A stretch of DNA of 8,060 nucleotides, from contig JAOUDU010000099.1 of the NCBI GenBank assembly GCA_029859085.1, positions 1 through 8,060 on the forward strand, given 5' to 3'. This DNA is from Gammaproteobacteria bacterium. GTDB taxonomy: Bacteria; Pseudomonadota; Gammaproteobacteria; Pseudomonadales; Halieaceae. The notes under the pieces are model-generated. The model made no database searches, was not told the DNA's origin, and saw nothing but the letters and a program-made list of their open reading frames with translations. The first letter of the stretch is position 1. The number at the start of each line of letters is the position of its first letter. This document shows positions 1-6,420 of this stretch, piece by piece. The translations under genes and the position numbers were made by a program.

Positions 1-1373
1 CCGATCCCGCCGAGGGCATGGCTGCCCTCGGGGACCCGGGTGGAGGTGTTGTGCGGGCAACCGGAGCAGAAGTGGGGTACCCGCTCGATGACATCCCGGG
101 GCACCGCCAGGGAGGCCTCCTTGCGCTCGATCCAGCGGATTCGCTCGTCCATGGTCTCGGAGCGGTAGAACCGGCGGATGCGGCTGGCGATGGCCAGTGC
201 CACCATGGCCGGGGTCAGTTCAGCCAGGTTGGGCAACAGGTCACGGCCGTTCTCATCGAACTCGCCGAACACCCGCGGCCGCGCCGCCACGGGGTAGTTG
301 TAGAGCTGGCCGGTCAGCTGGTCCTCTATGATGGAGCGCTTTTCCTCCACCACCAGGATCTCCTCCAGGCCCTCGGCGAACTCGTGGGTGGAGCGCGGCT
401 CCAGCGGCCAGGGCATGCCCACCTTGTAAACCCGCAGGCCGATCTCGGCCGCCACCGCCCCGGTGATACCCATGTCTTCCAGGGCCTGCATTACATCGAG
501 ATAGGCCTTGCCGCTGGTGATGATGCCGAAGCGCGGGTTGGGGCTGTCGATAACGATACGGTTGAGGCCATTGGCCCGGGCAAACTCCCGGGCGGCATAG
601 ATCTTGTACTTGTTCAGCCGCAGTTCCTGTTCCAGCGGCTTGTCCGGCCAGCGCGCGTGCACCCCGTCCGCCGGCAGGGCGAAGTCCTCGGGAATGACGA
701 TATTGACCCGGTGCGGGTCGATGTCGGCGGAAATGGCGGAATCCATGTTTTCGGTAATAGCCTTGAGCGCCACCCAGCAACCGCTGTAACGCGACAACTC
801 CCAGCCGAACACGCCCAGGTCGAGCACCTCCTGCACGTTGGCGGGACTCAGCACCGGCACCGAGGCGCCGATGAACATATGCTCTGACTGGTGCGGCAGG
901 GTCGAGGACTTGCAGGCGTGGTCGTCCCCCGCCACCGCCAGCACGCCGCCGTATTTCGAGGTGCCGAAGGCATTGGCGTGCTTGATCACGTCCATGCTGC
1001 GATCGACTCCCGGCCCCTTGCCATACCACATTCCGAACACGCCATCGTAGCGGGCGCCGGCAAACAGGTTGGTCTGCTGGCTGCCCCACACCGAGGTGGC
1101 GGCCAGGTCCTCGTTCACCCCGGGTTGGAAATAGACATTGTGCTTTTGCAGCCAGGGCTTCGCCTTCCACATCGCCTGGTCCACGCCGCCCACCGGGGAG
1201 CCGCGGTAACCCGAGATAAACGCCGCGGTATTAAGCCCGCGCTGCACGTCCCGCTGGTGCTGCAGCATCGGCAGGCGCACCAGCGCCTCGATGCCGGTCA
1301 TGTATGCCCGGGTCGCATCCAGGGCGTACTTGTCATCCAGTGAAACCTTGTGCGCGGATTTTGGCTGGGCCAT
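1..1373 (-). CDS. Indolepyruvate:ferredoxin oxidoreductase family protein, N-terminal part (runs off left edge)
   Basis: The first 457 codons are visible; the gene continues beyond position 1. Family members oxidatively decarboxylate aryl-pyruvates or other 2-oxo acids to acyl-CoA, using thiamine diphosphate and iron-sulfur clusters. The N-terminal pyrimidine-binding oxidoreductase domain is seen at about residues 20-210: ISGYRGSPVGGVDQ (53-66), GVNEDLAAT with the likely cofactor-activating Glu88, and GDDHACKSSTLPHQSEH (149-165). A transketolase-C-like region follows (about 260-370), then the start of the thiamine-binding domain with FCSGCPHNTS (435-444; Cys436, Cys439). Proteobacterial members are often one long chain with alpha and gamma parts fused (over 1,100 aa); the open frame fits this but the fusion point is outside the window. 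The ATG start has a GGAG at 1384-1387, 10 nt upstream, and an in-frame stop nine codons before it. A GTG two codons upstream is a less likely start. The exact substrate cannot be read from sequence. Confidence 0.9.
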   Translation of the reverse strand, partial: MAQPKSAHKVSLDDKYALDATRAYMTGIEALVRLPMLQHQRDVQRGLNTAAFISGYRGSPVGGVDQAMWKAKPWLQKHNVYFQPGVNEDLAATSVWGSQQTNLFAGARYDGVFGMWYGKGPGVDRSMDVIKHANAFGTSKYGGVLAVAGDDHACKSSTLPHQSEHMFIGASVPVLSPANVQEVLDLGVFGWELSRYSGCWVALKAITENMDSAISADIDPHRVNIVIPEDFALPADGVHARWPDKPLEQELRLNKYKIYAAREFARANGLNRIVIDSPNPRFGIITSGKAYLDVMQALEDMGITGAVAAEIGLRVYKVGMPWPLEPRSTHEFAEGLEEILVVEEKRSIIEDQLTGQLYNYPVAARPRVFGEFDENGRDLLPNLAELTPAMVALAIASRIRRFYRSETMDERIRWIERKEASLAVPRDVIERVPHFCSGCPHNTSTRVPEGSHALGGI

Positions 1374-1407
1374 GATCACGATACTCCACTGCGGTGTTTA
1401 CCGGGCC

Positions 1408-1437
1408 ATTGTCGATGAATTCTGGCAGAATTGTCAG
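1408..1437 (-). promoter_or_regulatory. Candidate sigma-70 promoter of the oxidoreductase gene
   Basis: Read on the minus strand, CTGACA (1432-1437; 5 of 6 to TTGACA) and GACAAT (1408-1413; 4 of 6 to TATAAT) are separated by 18 bp. Transcription would begin near 1400, giving a leader of about 28 nt that contains the GGAG ribosome binding site. This is the best pair I found by eye in the 182-nt divergent space; the -10 is mediocre, so it remains a prediction. Confidence 0.45.
1418..1432. promoter_or_regulatory. Perfect 15-nt palindrome, candidate operator
   Basis: AATTCTG-G-CAGAATT has 7-bp arms around one central base. It fills most of the spacer of the candidate oxidoreductase promoter and touches its -35 element, where a bound dimeric repressor would block RNA polymerase. 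It is AT-richer than its surroundings. The site lies about 125 bp before the aminotransferase start, so it could act on either or both divergent genes. The regulator is unknown; Lrp/AsnC, MarR, GntR or TetR proteins are all possible. Confidence 0.5.
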
Positions 1438-1555
1438 CTCAATCCGGCGGCTGCAAGACTCCGAATCGGTATTGGCAGATACCCCCGTTGAACTGAAGGA
1501 TAGACGCTCCCGCCGACGGGCGGTACGAATAGTGAAGGTGACAACACAGGCGAGT

Positions 1556-2710
1556 ATGGAAAAACGTGTGATCGCAAGCAAGCTGCCCGAGGTCGGCACC
1601 ACCATTTTCACCCGCATGTCCGCACTGGCGGCGGAGTGCGGGGCCCTGAACCTGTCCCAGGGTTTTCCCGACTTCGATGCGCCCGAGGCCCTGCGGGAGG
1701 CGATGGCCCGGCATGTCATGGCCGGTAACAACCAGTACGCGCCGATGGCGGGGGTGATGCACCTGCGGGAGCAGATTGCGGCGCAACTGGGCCTGCACCG
1801 CAATATCAACTGCGACCCGGAATCCGAAATCACCGTGGTGCCCGGCGCGACCGAGGGCATCTTCTGCGCGGTGACAGCCTGTGTCCGCGCCGGGGACGAG
1901 GTAATCCTGCTCGATCCCTGCTACGACAGCTACCAGCCCGCGGTCGAACTCGCGGGGGGCCGGGCAATCCACGTCCCCCTGGCAGCGCCGCTGTTCGCGC
2001 TCGACCGGGAGCGACTCGAGGCCGCACTGTCCCCCCGCACCCGCATGATCATGATCAACTCCCCCCACAACCCTACCGGCAGCACCCTGTCGCGGGATGA
2101 CATGCTCTACCTGCAGGAACTGGTGGAGCGGCACAACCTGCTCGTTGTCAGCGATGAGGTCTATGAACACCTGGTTTTCGATGGCCGCCGCCACCATAGC
2201 GCCCTGGAGTTCCCGGGCCTGCGAGCCCGCAGTTTTGTCCTGTCCTCCTTCGGCAAGACCTTCAGCGTGACCGGATGGAAGACCGGTTACTGTGTGGCGC
2301 CGGCGGAGCTTACGGTGGAATTGCGCAAGATCCACCAGTTCGTCTGTTTCGTTGCGGTCACCCCGGTGCAGCTTGCGGTAGCGGATTTCATGCAGGCCGA
2401 GCCCGGCTACCCCGCCACGCTGGCGGCTTTCTACCAGCGCAAGCGCGACCTGTTCTGCCACGCGCTGGAGGGCTCCCGGTTCAGGCTCACCCCCAGCGCC
2501 GGCACCTACTTCCAGCTGCTGGATTACAGCGCGATAAGCCCGGACCCGGATACCAACCTGTGCGAGCAGTGGACCCGGCAGTACGGAATTGCCTCCATAC
2601 CCATTTCGGTTTTCTATGACAAGCCGCCACAGCAGCACTACCTGCGCTTTTGCTTTGCCAAAAGCGATGGCGTGCTCACCGCGGCAGCGGAGCGACTATG
2701 CGGGATTTAA
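1556..2710 (+). CDS. ybdL: Methionine/aromatic aminotransferase, YbdL type (PLP, class I/II)
   Basis: A 384-aa fold-type I aminotransferase, full length for the family. YbdL-type enzymes transaminate methionine, and also His, Phe and other aromatic amino acids, to 2-oxo acids; relatives (MtnE, glutamine transaminase K) use glutamine as amino donor. It shows SKLPEVGTTIF (8-18), LSQGFPDF (33-40), NQYAPMAGV (59-67), SPHNPTG with Asn172, SDEVYEH with Asp200 and Tyr203, the PLP lysine Lys234 in SSFGKTFSVTGWK, YCVAP (245-249), and LRFCFAK with the carboxylate-binding Arg364. The sequence follows E. coli YbdL closely throughout. The ATG at 1556 gives an N-terminus matching YbdL in length (8 residues before the SKLP motif), with a modest AGGCGAG just upstream; an ATG at 1394 would add 54 unsupported residues. 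It overlaps the omega-amidase gene by 13 nt, an arrangement suggesting that the amidase uses its glutamine- or asparagine-derived product. Preferred substrate in this organism is not proven. Confidence 0.93.
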   Translation: MEKRVIASKLPEVGTTIFTRMSALAAECGALNLSQGFPDFDAPEALREAMARHVMAGNNQYAPMAGVMHLREQIAAQLGLHRNINCDPESEITVVPGATEGIFCAVTACVRAGDEVILLDPCYDSYQPAVELAGGRAIHVPLAAPLFALDRERLEAALSPRTRMIMINSPHNPTGSTLSRDDMLYLQELVERHNLLVVSDEVYEHLVFDGRRHHSALEFPGLRARSFVLSSFGKTFSVTGWKTGYCVAPAELTVELRKIHQFVCFVAVTPVQLAVADFMQAEPGYPATLAAFYQRKRDLFCHALEGSRFRLTPSAGTYFQLLDYSAISPDPDTNLCEQWTRQYGIASIPISVFYDKPPQQHYLRFCFAKSDGVLTAAAERLCGI

Positions 2711-3468
2711 GCGTAACCCTCATCCAGTGCGAGCTGGCATGGGAACAGCCGGAGGACAACCGGCAGCAGATAGGGAACGTCATCGACCGCCTGGAGGAGG
2801 CGACCGACCTCATCCTGCTCCCGGAGATGTTCACCACCGGCTTTTCCATGAATGCCCTGGCCAACGCCGAACTGCCCGGTGGCGACACCGAGCAATGGCT
2901 GCGGGAACTGGCATTGCGCCACGACTGCGCCCTGGCGGGCAGTATCGCAGTGAAAGCGGATAACGGGGTTTACAACCGGATGCTGTTCGCGACGCCCCAG
3001 GGGATACAGCACTACGACAAGCGGCACCTGTTCCGCATGGCCGGAGAGCACCAACGCTACCTGCCGGGCAACGGGCGGGTTATCGCCAACTGGCGCGGCT
3101 GGCGCATCCTGCTGCAGGTATGCTACGACCTGCGCTTCCCGGTATTCAGCCGCAACCGGGAGGACTATGACCTGGCAATCTACGTGGCGAACTGGCCGGC
3201 CGCACGGCGCCTGCACTGGCGCCAGTTACTGGTGGCCCGGGCGATCGAGAACCTGGCCTGCGTGGCAGGGGTAAATCGCATCGGCAGCGATGCCAGGGGG
3301 CAGGATTACAGCGGTGACAGCCTCGTCATCGGCGCGGATGGAAAGCTGTTGAAGGATATGGCAAACGAAAACGGCGCCGCCAGGGTTGTCCTGAGCGGCG
3401 CCGCGTTGCAAAGCTATCGGGAGGGTTTCCCCTGCCAGCTGGATGCGGATAGCTTCCAGCTGGACTGA
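2698..3468 (+). CDS. yafV: Omega-amidase, YafV/Nit2-like nitrilase superfamily
   Basis: A 256-aa cytoplasmic carbon-nitrogen hydrolase. Family members hydrolyse 2-oxoglutaramate and 2-oxosuccinamate (the oxo acids of glutamine and asparagine) to 2-oxoglutarate or oxaloacetate plus ammonia, which makes glutamine-driven transamination irreversible; in methionine salvage this role is called MtnU. The Glu-Lys-Cys triad is visible: Glu43 in LLPEMFTTGF, Lys108 in HYDKRHLF, Cys142 in VCYDLRFP. Further YafV signatures are FRMAGEH (112-118), YVANWPAARRLHW (162-174), RAIENLACVAGVNRIG (181-196) and DYSGDS (203-208). Start ATG 2698 has GGAG 5 nt before it, inside the end of the aminotransferase gene; the 13-nt overlap implies one transcript and coupled translation. 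The last ~100 nt also carry, on the opposite strand, what looks like the terminator of the convergent ompA-like gene. Identity is close to certain at subfamily level. Confidence 0.93.
   Translation: MRDLSVTLIQCELAWEQPEDNRQQIGNVIDRLEEATDLILLPEMFTTGFSMNALANAELPGGDTEQWLRELALRHDCALAGSIAVKADNGVYNRMLFATPQGIQHYDKRHLFRMAGEHQRYLPGNGRVIANWRGWRILLQVCYDLRFPVFSRNREDYDLAIYVANWPAARRLHWRQLLVARAIENLACVAGVNRIGSDARGQDYSGDSLVIGADGKLLKDMANENGAARVVLSGAALQSYREGFPCQLDADSFQLD
3363..3403 (-). terminator. Intrinsic terminator of the ompA-like transcript, embedded in yafV
   Basis: Perfect 9-bp GC arms (CGGCGCCGC at 3372-3380 and GCGGCGCCG at 3395-3403) are extended inward by 4 bp (CAGG 3381-3384 with CCTG 3390-3393), leaving a 5-nt loop and one bulged base (3394). 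On the minus strand the stem is followed at once by TTTTCGTTTGC (3371-3361), a good U-tract. This is the orientation of the ompA-like gene, whose stop lies 75 nt before the stem. On the plus strand the stem is followed by CGTTGCAAAG, so it should not stop the yafV transcript well. Confidence 0.75.
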
Positions 3469-3477
3469 GGGAACTGA

Positions 3478-4515
3478 TTACTCCGAGTATTCAACTTCCA
3501 GGGAAGCCATTACACGGCGGTTCTCGGCGCGACCTTCAGCGGTATCGTTGCTGGCGACAGGCTGGGACTCACCGTAACCAACCGCCTTCAGGCGCGAGGG
3601 GGCGATACCGTAGGTGTTGACCAGCATATCAACGACGGCCTGGGCGCGACGCTGCGACAGCTGCTGGTTGTAGGTATCGGGACCAACACTGTCCGTGTGG
3701 CCGTCGATGCTCACATCCACCTGGTCAAAACGCTTGAGGAACTTGGCCAGTTCACCCAGGTCGTTGAAGTACTGTTCCTGTACCTTGGATGAATCAAAGG
3801 CGAAGTTGACCTTCAGCTTGATGGATGCCACCTGCGCAACCGGCAGCGGACAGCCAGTGGCGTCTACGCGGGTGTTCGGCGGAGTGCCAAGGCAGGCGTC
3901 GACGTCATCACACACGCCATCGCCGTCGTCATCCACACACGCGGTCGGCGCCGGGATAGGCGCGGGATCCACATTACCGAGGTAGTAGTTGAGGCCGAGG
4001 TAGGCGATGGTGTCATTGTTGCTCTTGTCCACGTTGTAGACAGTGCGGCCGTCGAGGCTGGCGCCAAAGCGGGAGGTCATCATCCAGCGCACGCCAAGGC
4101 CCGCGTTGATTGTGGTGTCTTCAGTTTTCTCGCCACCGGAAAAATTGGGGTTCTGGGAGAAATAACCCGCGCCCAGCACGGCGTAGGGACGCAGGCGCCC
4201 GCCGCCACCGATATAGCTGCCGCCGTACAACCTCATGCCGAGGTTAGCCAGGACCACCTCGGTGCTGCTGCCGGGGACCGCCTCGTTGTCGGCATCGTCC
4301 TGGGCATAGGAGACTTCGGCCGCCCAGCGGTCGCTGAATGCCCACTCCAGCCCTACGAAGGGAGTATTCATATCCTTCAGTTCACGGTCGCTGGAGAAAT
4401 ACCAGCGGGCAGCACCGGCGTTGAGGGTAATGGGTACCTCAGCCAGCGCGGCTGGGGCCAGACCGGTAAACGCCAACCCCATTGCTGCTCCAGCAGCCAG
4501 AATTTGTTTTTTCAT
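3478..4515 (-). CDS. OmpA/OprF-family outer membrane protein with thrombospondin-type-3 linker
   Basis: A 345-aa protein. A signal peptide (1-25, cleavage at ALA-E) precedes a predicted eight-strand beta-barrel (about 28-180) of alternating aromatic strands ending in LGLNYYLG. A Pro-rich hinge (184-191) leads to a short acidic thrombospondin type-3-like segment (DDDGDG, DDVD; 195-206) with four cysteines (193, 202, 208, 222), as in OprF. The periplasmic OmpA C-terminal domain (about 232-343) binds peptidoglycan: VNFAFDSS (236-243), DGHTD with Asp275 and SQRRAQAV with Arg290, the pair equivalent to OmpA Asp271/Arg286 that contacts diaminopimelate. The protein tethers the outer membrane to the wall and may form a small pore. 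The ATG at 4515 is chosen because AGGAG lies 10 nt upstream and the signal peptide begins there; an in-frame ATG seven codons earlier would swallow the ribosome binding site. It is downstream of hda, same strand, but has its own leader, so is probably transcribed alone. Confidence 0.93.
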   Translation of the reverse strand: MKKQILAAGAAMGLAFTGLAPAALAEVPITLNAGAARWYFSSDRELKDMNTPFVGLEWAFSDRWAAEVSYAQDDADNEAVPGSSTEVVLANLGMRLYGGSYIGGGGRLRPYAVLGAGYFSQNPNFSGGEKTEDTTINAGLGVRWMMTSRFGASLDGRTVYNVDKSNNDTIAYLGLNYYLGNVDPAPIPAPTACVDDDGDGVCDDVDACLGTPPNTRVDATGCPLPVAQVASIKLKVNFAFDSSKVQEQYFNDLGELAKFLKRFDQVDVSIDGHTDSVGPDTYNQQLSQRRAQAVVDMLVNTYGIAPSRLKAVGYGESQPVASNDTAEGRAENRRVMASLEVEYSE

Positions 4516-4635
4516 TTTTAAGGAACTCCTGTCCATAGTTGATTACTACGCGCGAAGAATAACACCGGTTTGGGCCATTTCCACTGATTTTTGTGGTCAT
4601 ATTACGCTAAAGAAACGGGCGGAACCACTCCCTGA
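4516..4635. other. Leader/intergenic region between hda and the ompA-like gene
   Basis: These 120 nt are markedly AT-richer than the flanking genes, as expected for a promoter region of a highly expressed envelope gene. They hold the AGGAG ribosome binding site (4526-4530, minus strand) and a candidate extended -10. I found no convincing intrinsic terminator for hda: the only stem (CCAC/GTGG around 4580-4595) is 4 bp and has no following U-tract. Confidence 0.5.
4556..4564 (-). promoter_or_regulatory. Candidate extended -10 of the ompA-like gene
   Basis: On the minus strand TGTTATTCT matches TGn plus TATTCT (4 of 6 to TATAAT). The hexamer 17 nt upstream, GTGGAA, is a poor -35 (3 of 6). A start near 4549 would leave a leader of about 35 nt with the AGGAG site. 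Prediction by eye only. Confidence 0.4.
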
Positions 4636-5337
4636 TCACCAACCCAGGACCTCCCTTACGAAGGGAATGGACAGGGCCCGCCGCTCTACCAGGGAGGCGT
4701 GATCGAGGGTGTCCAGCAGCGCCAGCAGGGCCTCCATATCCCGCGCCGCGCGGGAAACGACATAGCTGCATACTTCCCGGCTCAGGGCCAGTCCCCGCCG
4801 CTGCGCGCGGAACTGCAAAATCCCGATTTTTTCCTCGTCCGCCGCCTGGGCGAGCTGGTACACGATCCCCCAGGCCAGGCGCGAGCGCAGGTCCGGCAGG
4901 TCCAGCACAAGGGCCCGGGGCGCGGCGTTGCCGGCGACCAGCAGGGCGCAGCCGCGCTGGCGGGCACGGTTACAGAGATTGAACAGCGCCAGTTCCCAAT
5001 CCGGACGCCCCAGCACCCGGTCCACATCATCCAGGCAGACCAGGTCGAGCGACTCGATACCCTGGACCACCTCCTCCGGCCCGCAGCCGGCCAATTCTCC
5101 CAGGGGCAGGTACAGTGTCCCGCTCCCCGCGAGGTGGCAACTGGCCTGCAACAGGTGGGACTTGCCGACACCGGCGGGGCCATAGATATAGATAATCGCT
5201 TCCCCGCTGCCCGCCGCCTGCGCCCTGAGGGCTGCCGTCAGGGCCCGGGTCCCCGCCATTGGCAGGAAGTTGTCGAAGGTCGCATCGTCCCGCAACTGCA
5301 CCGGCAGTGGCAGTTGCTGCTGGCCCGGATTGCTCAC
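4636..5337 (-). CDS. hda: DnaA regulatory inactivator Hda
   Basis: A 233-aa DnaA-like AAA+ protein without a DNA-binding domain IV. Hda loads onto the DNA-bound sliding clamp and stimulates ATP hydrolysis by DnaA after replication starts (RIDA), preventing re-initiation. The N-terminus has the clamp-binding motif QLPLPV (8-13). The AAA+ core follows: TFDNF (20-24), Walker A GPAGVGKS (53-60), Walker B LVCLDDVD (99-106), sensor I AGN (135-137), the DLRSRL box with the likely arginine finger Arg153 (149-154), and sensor II SRAARDMEAL with Arg199. Length matches E. coli Hda. The start is GTG at 5337, directly after the TGA of the perM-like gene, with no strong ribosome binding site, so translation is probably coupled to perM. 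A later start would lose the clamp motif. Last gene of the DUF2066-perM-hda operon. Confidence 0.94.
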   Translation of the reverse strand: MSNPGQQQLPLPVQLRDDATFDNFLPMAGTRALTAALRAQAAGSGEAIIYIYGPAGVGKSHLLQASCHLAGSGTLYLPLGELAGCGPEEVVQGIESLDLVCLDDVDRVLGRPDWELALFNLCNRARQRGCALLVAGNAAPRALVLDLPDLRSRLAWGIVYQLAQAADEEKIGILQFRAQRRGLALSREVCSYVVSRAARDMEALLALLDTLDHASLVERRALSIPFVREVLGW

Positions 5338-6420
5338 TCAGCTGCCGCCGTAAATGTCGCTGGCCCGATAGTGCTCGAGCGCGTGCCGCAGGAACACCGC
5401 GATAACCGCGGCGACCGGCAGGGCCACCAGGACGCCAACGAATCCCGCGACCTGCCCGCCCGCCATCAGCGCAAAAATGACGGCCACCGGATGCAGGCCT
5501 ATGCGATCCCCGACCAGCACCGGCGTCAGCACCATACTCTCTATCGCCTGGCCCGTGCCGAACACCAGCAGCACCCACAGCAGTACACTCCAGTCACCGA
5601 ACTGGGTATAGGCCGCAAGGCACGAGGCCAGCACACCCACGATAAAGCCCAGGTAGGGCACTATGCTCGCGAGCCCCGCCATTACACCCAGCAGGAGGGC
5701 GAGCTGCAGGCCCACCAGCCACAGCCCGAAGCTGTAGACTGCGCCCAGGGTGCACATCACCAGAAACTGGCCCCGCAGGAAGGCGCTGACGACCTCGTCG
5801 GCCTCCCCGACGATGTGAGCCGCTTTGCCCTGCCATACCAGCGGCAACATACCCAGGGTCTTGTCCACCAGCCGATCCCAGTCGCGCATCAGGTAGAACG
5901 CCACAACCGGCACCAGTGCCAGGTTGGCGATGCCGAGCAACAGGCCGGCGCCTGAGCCCGACACTTTCACCAGGGTCCGCGCCGTCACCTCGCCCAGCGC
6001 CTGCCAGTGATTGGCCAGTTGGCCGGTCCAATCCAGCGGGGGCAGGCGCTTCAGGGTCAAATCGAATCGCTGCTGAACCCAGGGCAGGGCATCCTGCGCA
6101 AACCAGGCATAAATCACCGGGATCCGGGCTAACAGCAGGTCGAGCTGGTGCAGCAGCAGGGGCACCGCGAGAATCATCGCCGCGACCACCAGCGCGGCAA
6201 ACACCACAAACACCAGGACTACACCCAGGGTCCGATTCAGCCCGCGCCGCGCCAGCATATCCACCACCGGGTCGCCCAGGTAGGCAATCACGGCACCCAG
6301 CACGAAGGGCAGGAGAATGGGTTGCAGCAGGTGGAAAAACAGCGCGGCGACAAGCCCCGCGATAAGCGCGACGGACCAGCGATTCAGCAGTGGCGGCACC
6401 CGGGGGGTTATCTCTGCCAC
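5338..6420 (-). CDS. perM: PerM/AI-2E transporter family membrane protein
   Basis: A 360-aa inner-membrane protein. Hydrophobic segments lie at about 14-48 (two helices), 63-90, 157-178, 217-240, 240-270, 278-290 and 309-345, with a polar loop at about 92-155, the usual layout of this family. Family motifs are FYLMRDWD (175-182), PYLGFIVG (255-262) and LTPVLVGDRIGLHP (298-311). Family members are known or proposed to export small molecules or ions (AI-2 export by TqsA, Na+/H+ exchange in some), but the substrate of the PerM branch is uncertain and cannot be read here. The start is GTG at 6420, inside the last 13 nt of the DUF2066 gene, and the stop abuts the hda start, so the protein is made from a tightly coupled operon. 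In E. coli perM also lies near hda and purM, which supports the PerM assignment over TqsA. Confidence 0.88.
   Translation of the reverse strand: MAEITPRVPPLLNRWSVALIAGLVAALFFHLLQPILLPFVLGAVIAYLGDPVVDMLARRGLNRTLGVVLVFVVFAALVVAAMILAVPLLLHQLDLLLARIPVIYAWFAQDALPWVQQRFDLTLKRLPPLDWTGQLANHWQALGEVTARTLVKVSGSGAGLLLGIANLALVPVVAFYLMRDWDRLVDKTLGMLPLVWQGKAAHIVGEADEVVSAFLRGQFLVMCTLGAVYSFGLWLVGLQLALLLGVMAGLASIVPYLGFIVGVLASCLAAYTQFGDWSVLLWVLLVFGTGQAIESMVLTPVLVGDRIGLHPVAVIFALMAGGQVAGFVGVLVALPVAAVIAVFLRHALEHYRASDIYGGS

Larger units (their letters stand above)
1374..1555. other. Divergent intergenic region between oxidoreductase and aminotransferase
   Basis: This 182-nt space must hold the promoters of both divergent units. 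Beside the palindrome and minus-strand promoter described separately, the plus strand has TTGGCA (1472-1477; 5 of 6 to a -35) but only a poor -10 about 18 nt later (AAGGAT, 1496-1501), so the aminotransferase promoter is unresolved. A short inverted repeat CCGCC/GGCGG (around 1510-1523) lies in the presumed leader. An open frame continues upstream of the aminotransferase through this whole space, but the extension has no family-like sequence. Confidence 0.5.

Noticed and set aside
10..31. Perfect 9-bp inverted repeat (CCGAGGGCA / TGCCCTCGG) with a 4-nt loop
   Set aside because: It lies within the oxidoreductase gene and encodes the conserved PEGSHALGG segment; there is no U-tract on either strand. 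Best explained by the protein sequence and GC-rich codons.
1394..1555. 54-residue N-terminal extension of the aminotransferase from an upstream ATG
   Set aside because: The extension is not family-like, covers the promoter and palindrome of the divergent gene, and the ATG at 1556 gives the YbdL-like N-terminus.
1439..2638. Long minus-strand open frame (399 codons) opposite the aminotransferase
   Set aside because: It is antisense to a clear enzyme gene, has low-complexity His/Arg/Gly-rich composition typical of shadow frames in GC-rich DNA, and matches no family I recognise.
4516..4536. Upstream ATG adding seven residues to the ompA-like protein
   Set aside because: It would include the AGGAG ribosome binding site in the coding region and spoil the signal peptide start; ATG 4515 is better placed.
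4740..4754. Palindrome CCCGCGC-C-GCGCGGG in hda
   Set aside because: One-base centre cannot form a hairpin of full length, and it encodes the conserved sensor II region (SRAARD). No reason to see a regulatory site.
4699..5955. Long plus-strand open frame (418 codons) opposite hda and perM
   Set aside because: It spans two well-identified genes on the other strand and has the Gln/His/Arg-rich composition of a shadow frame.
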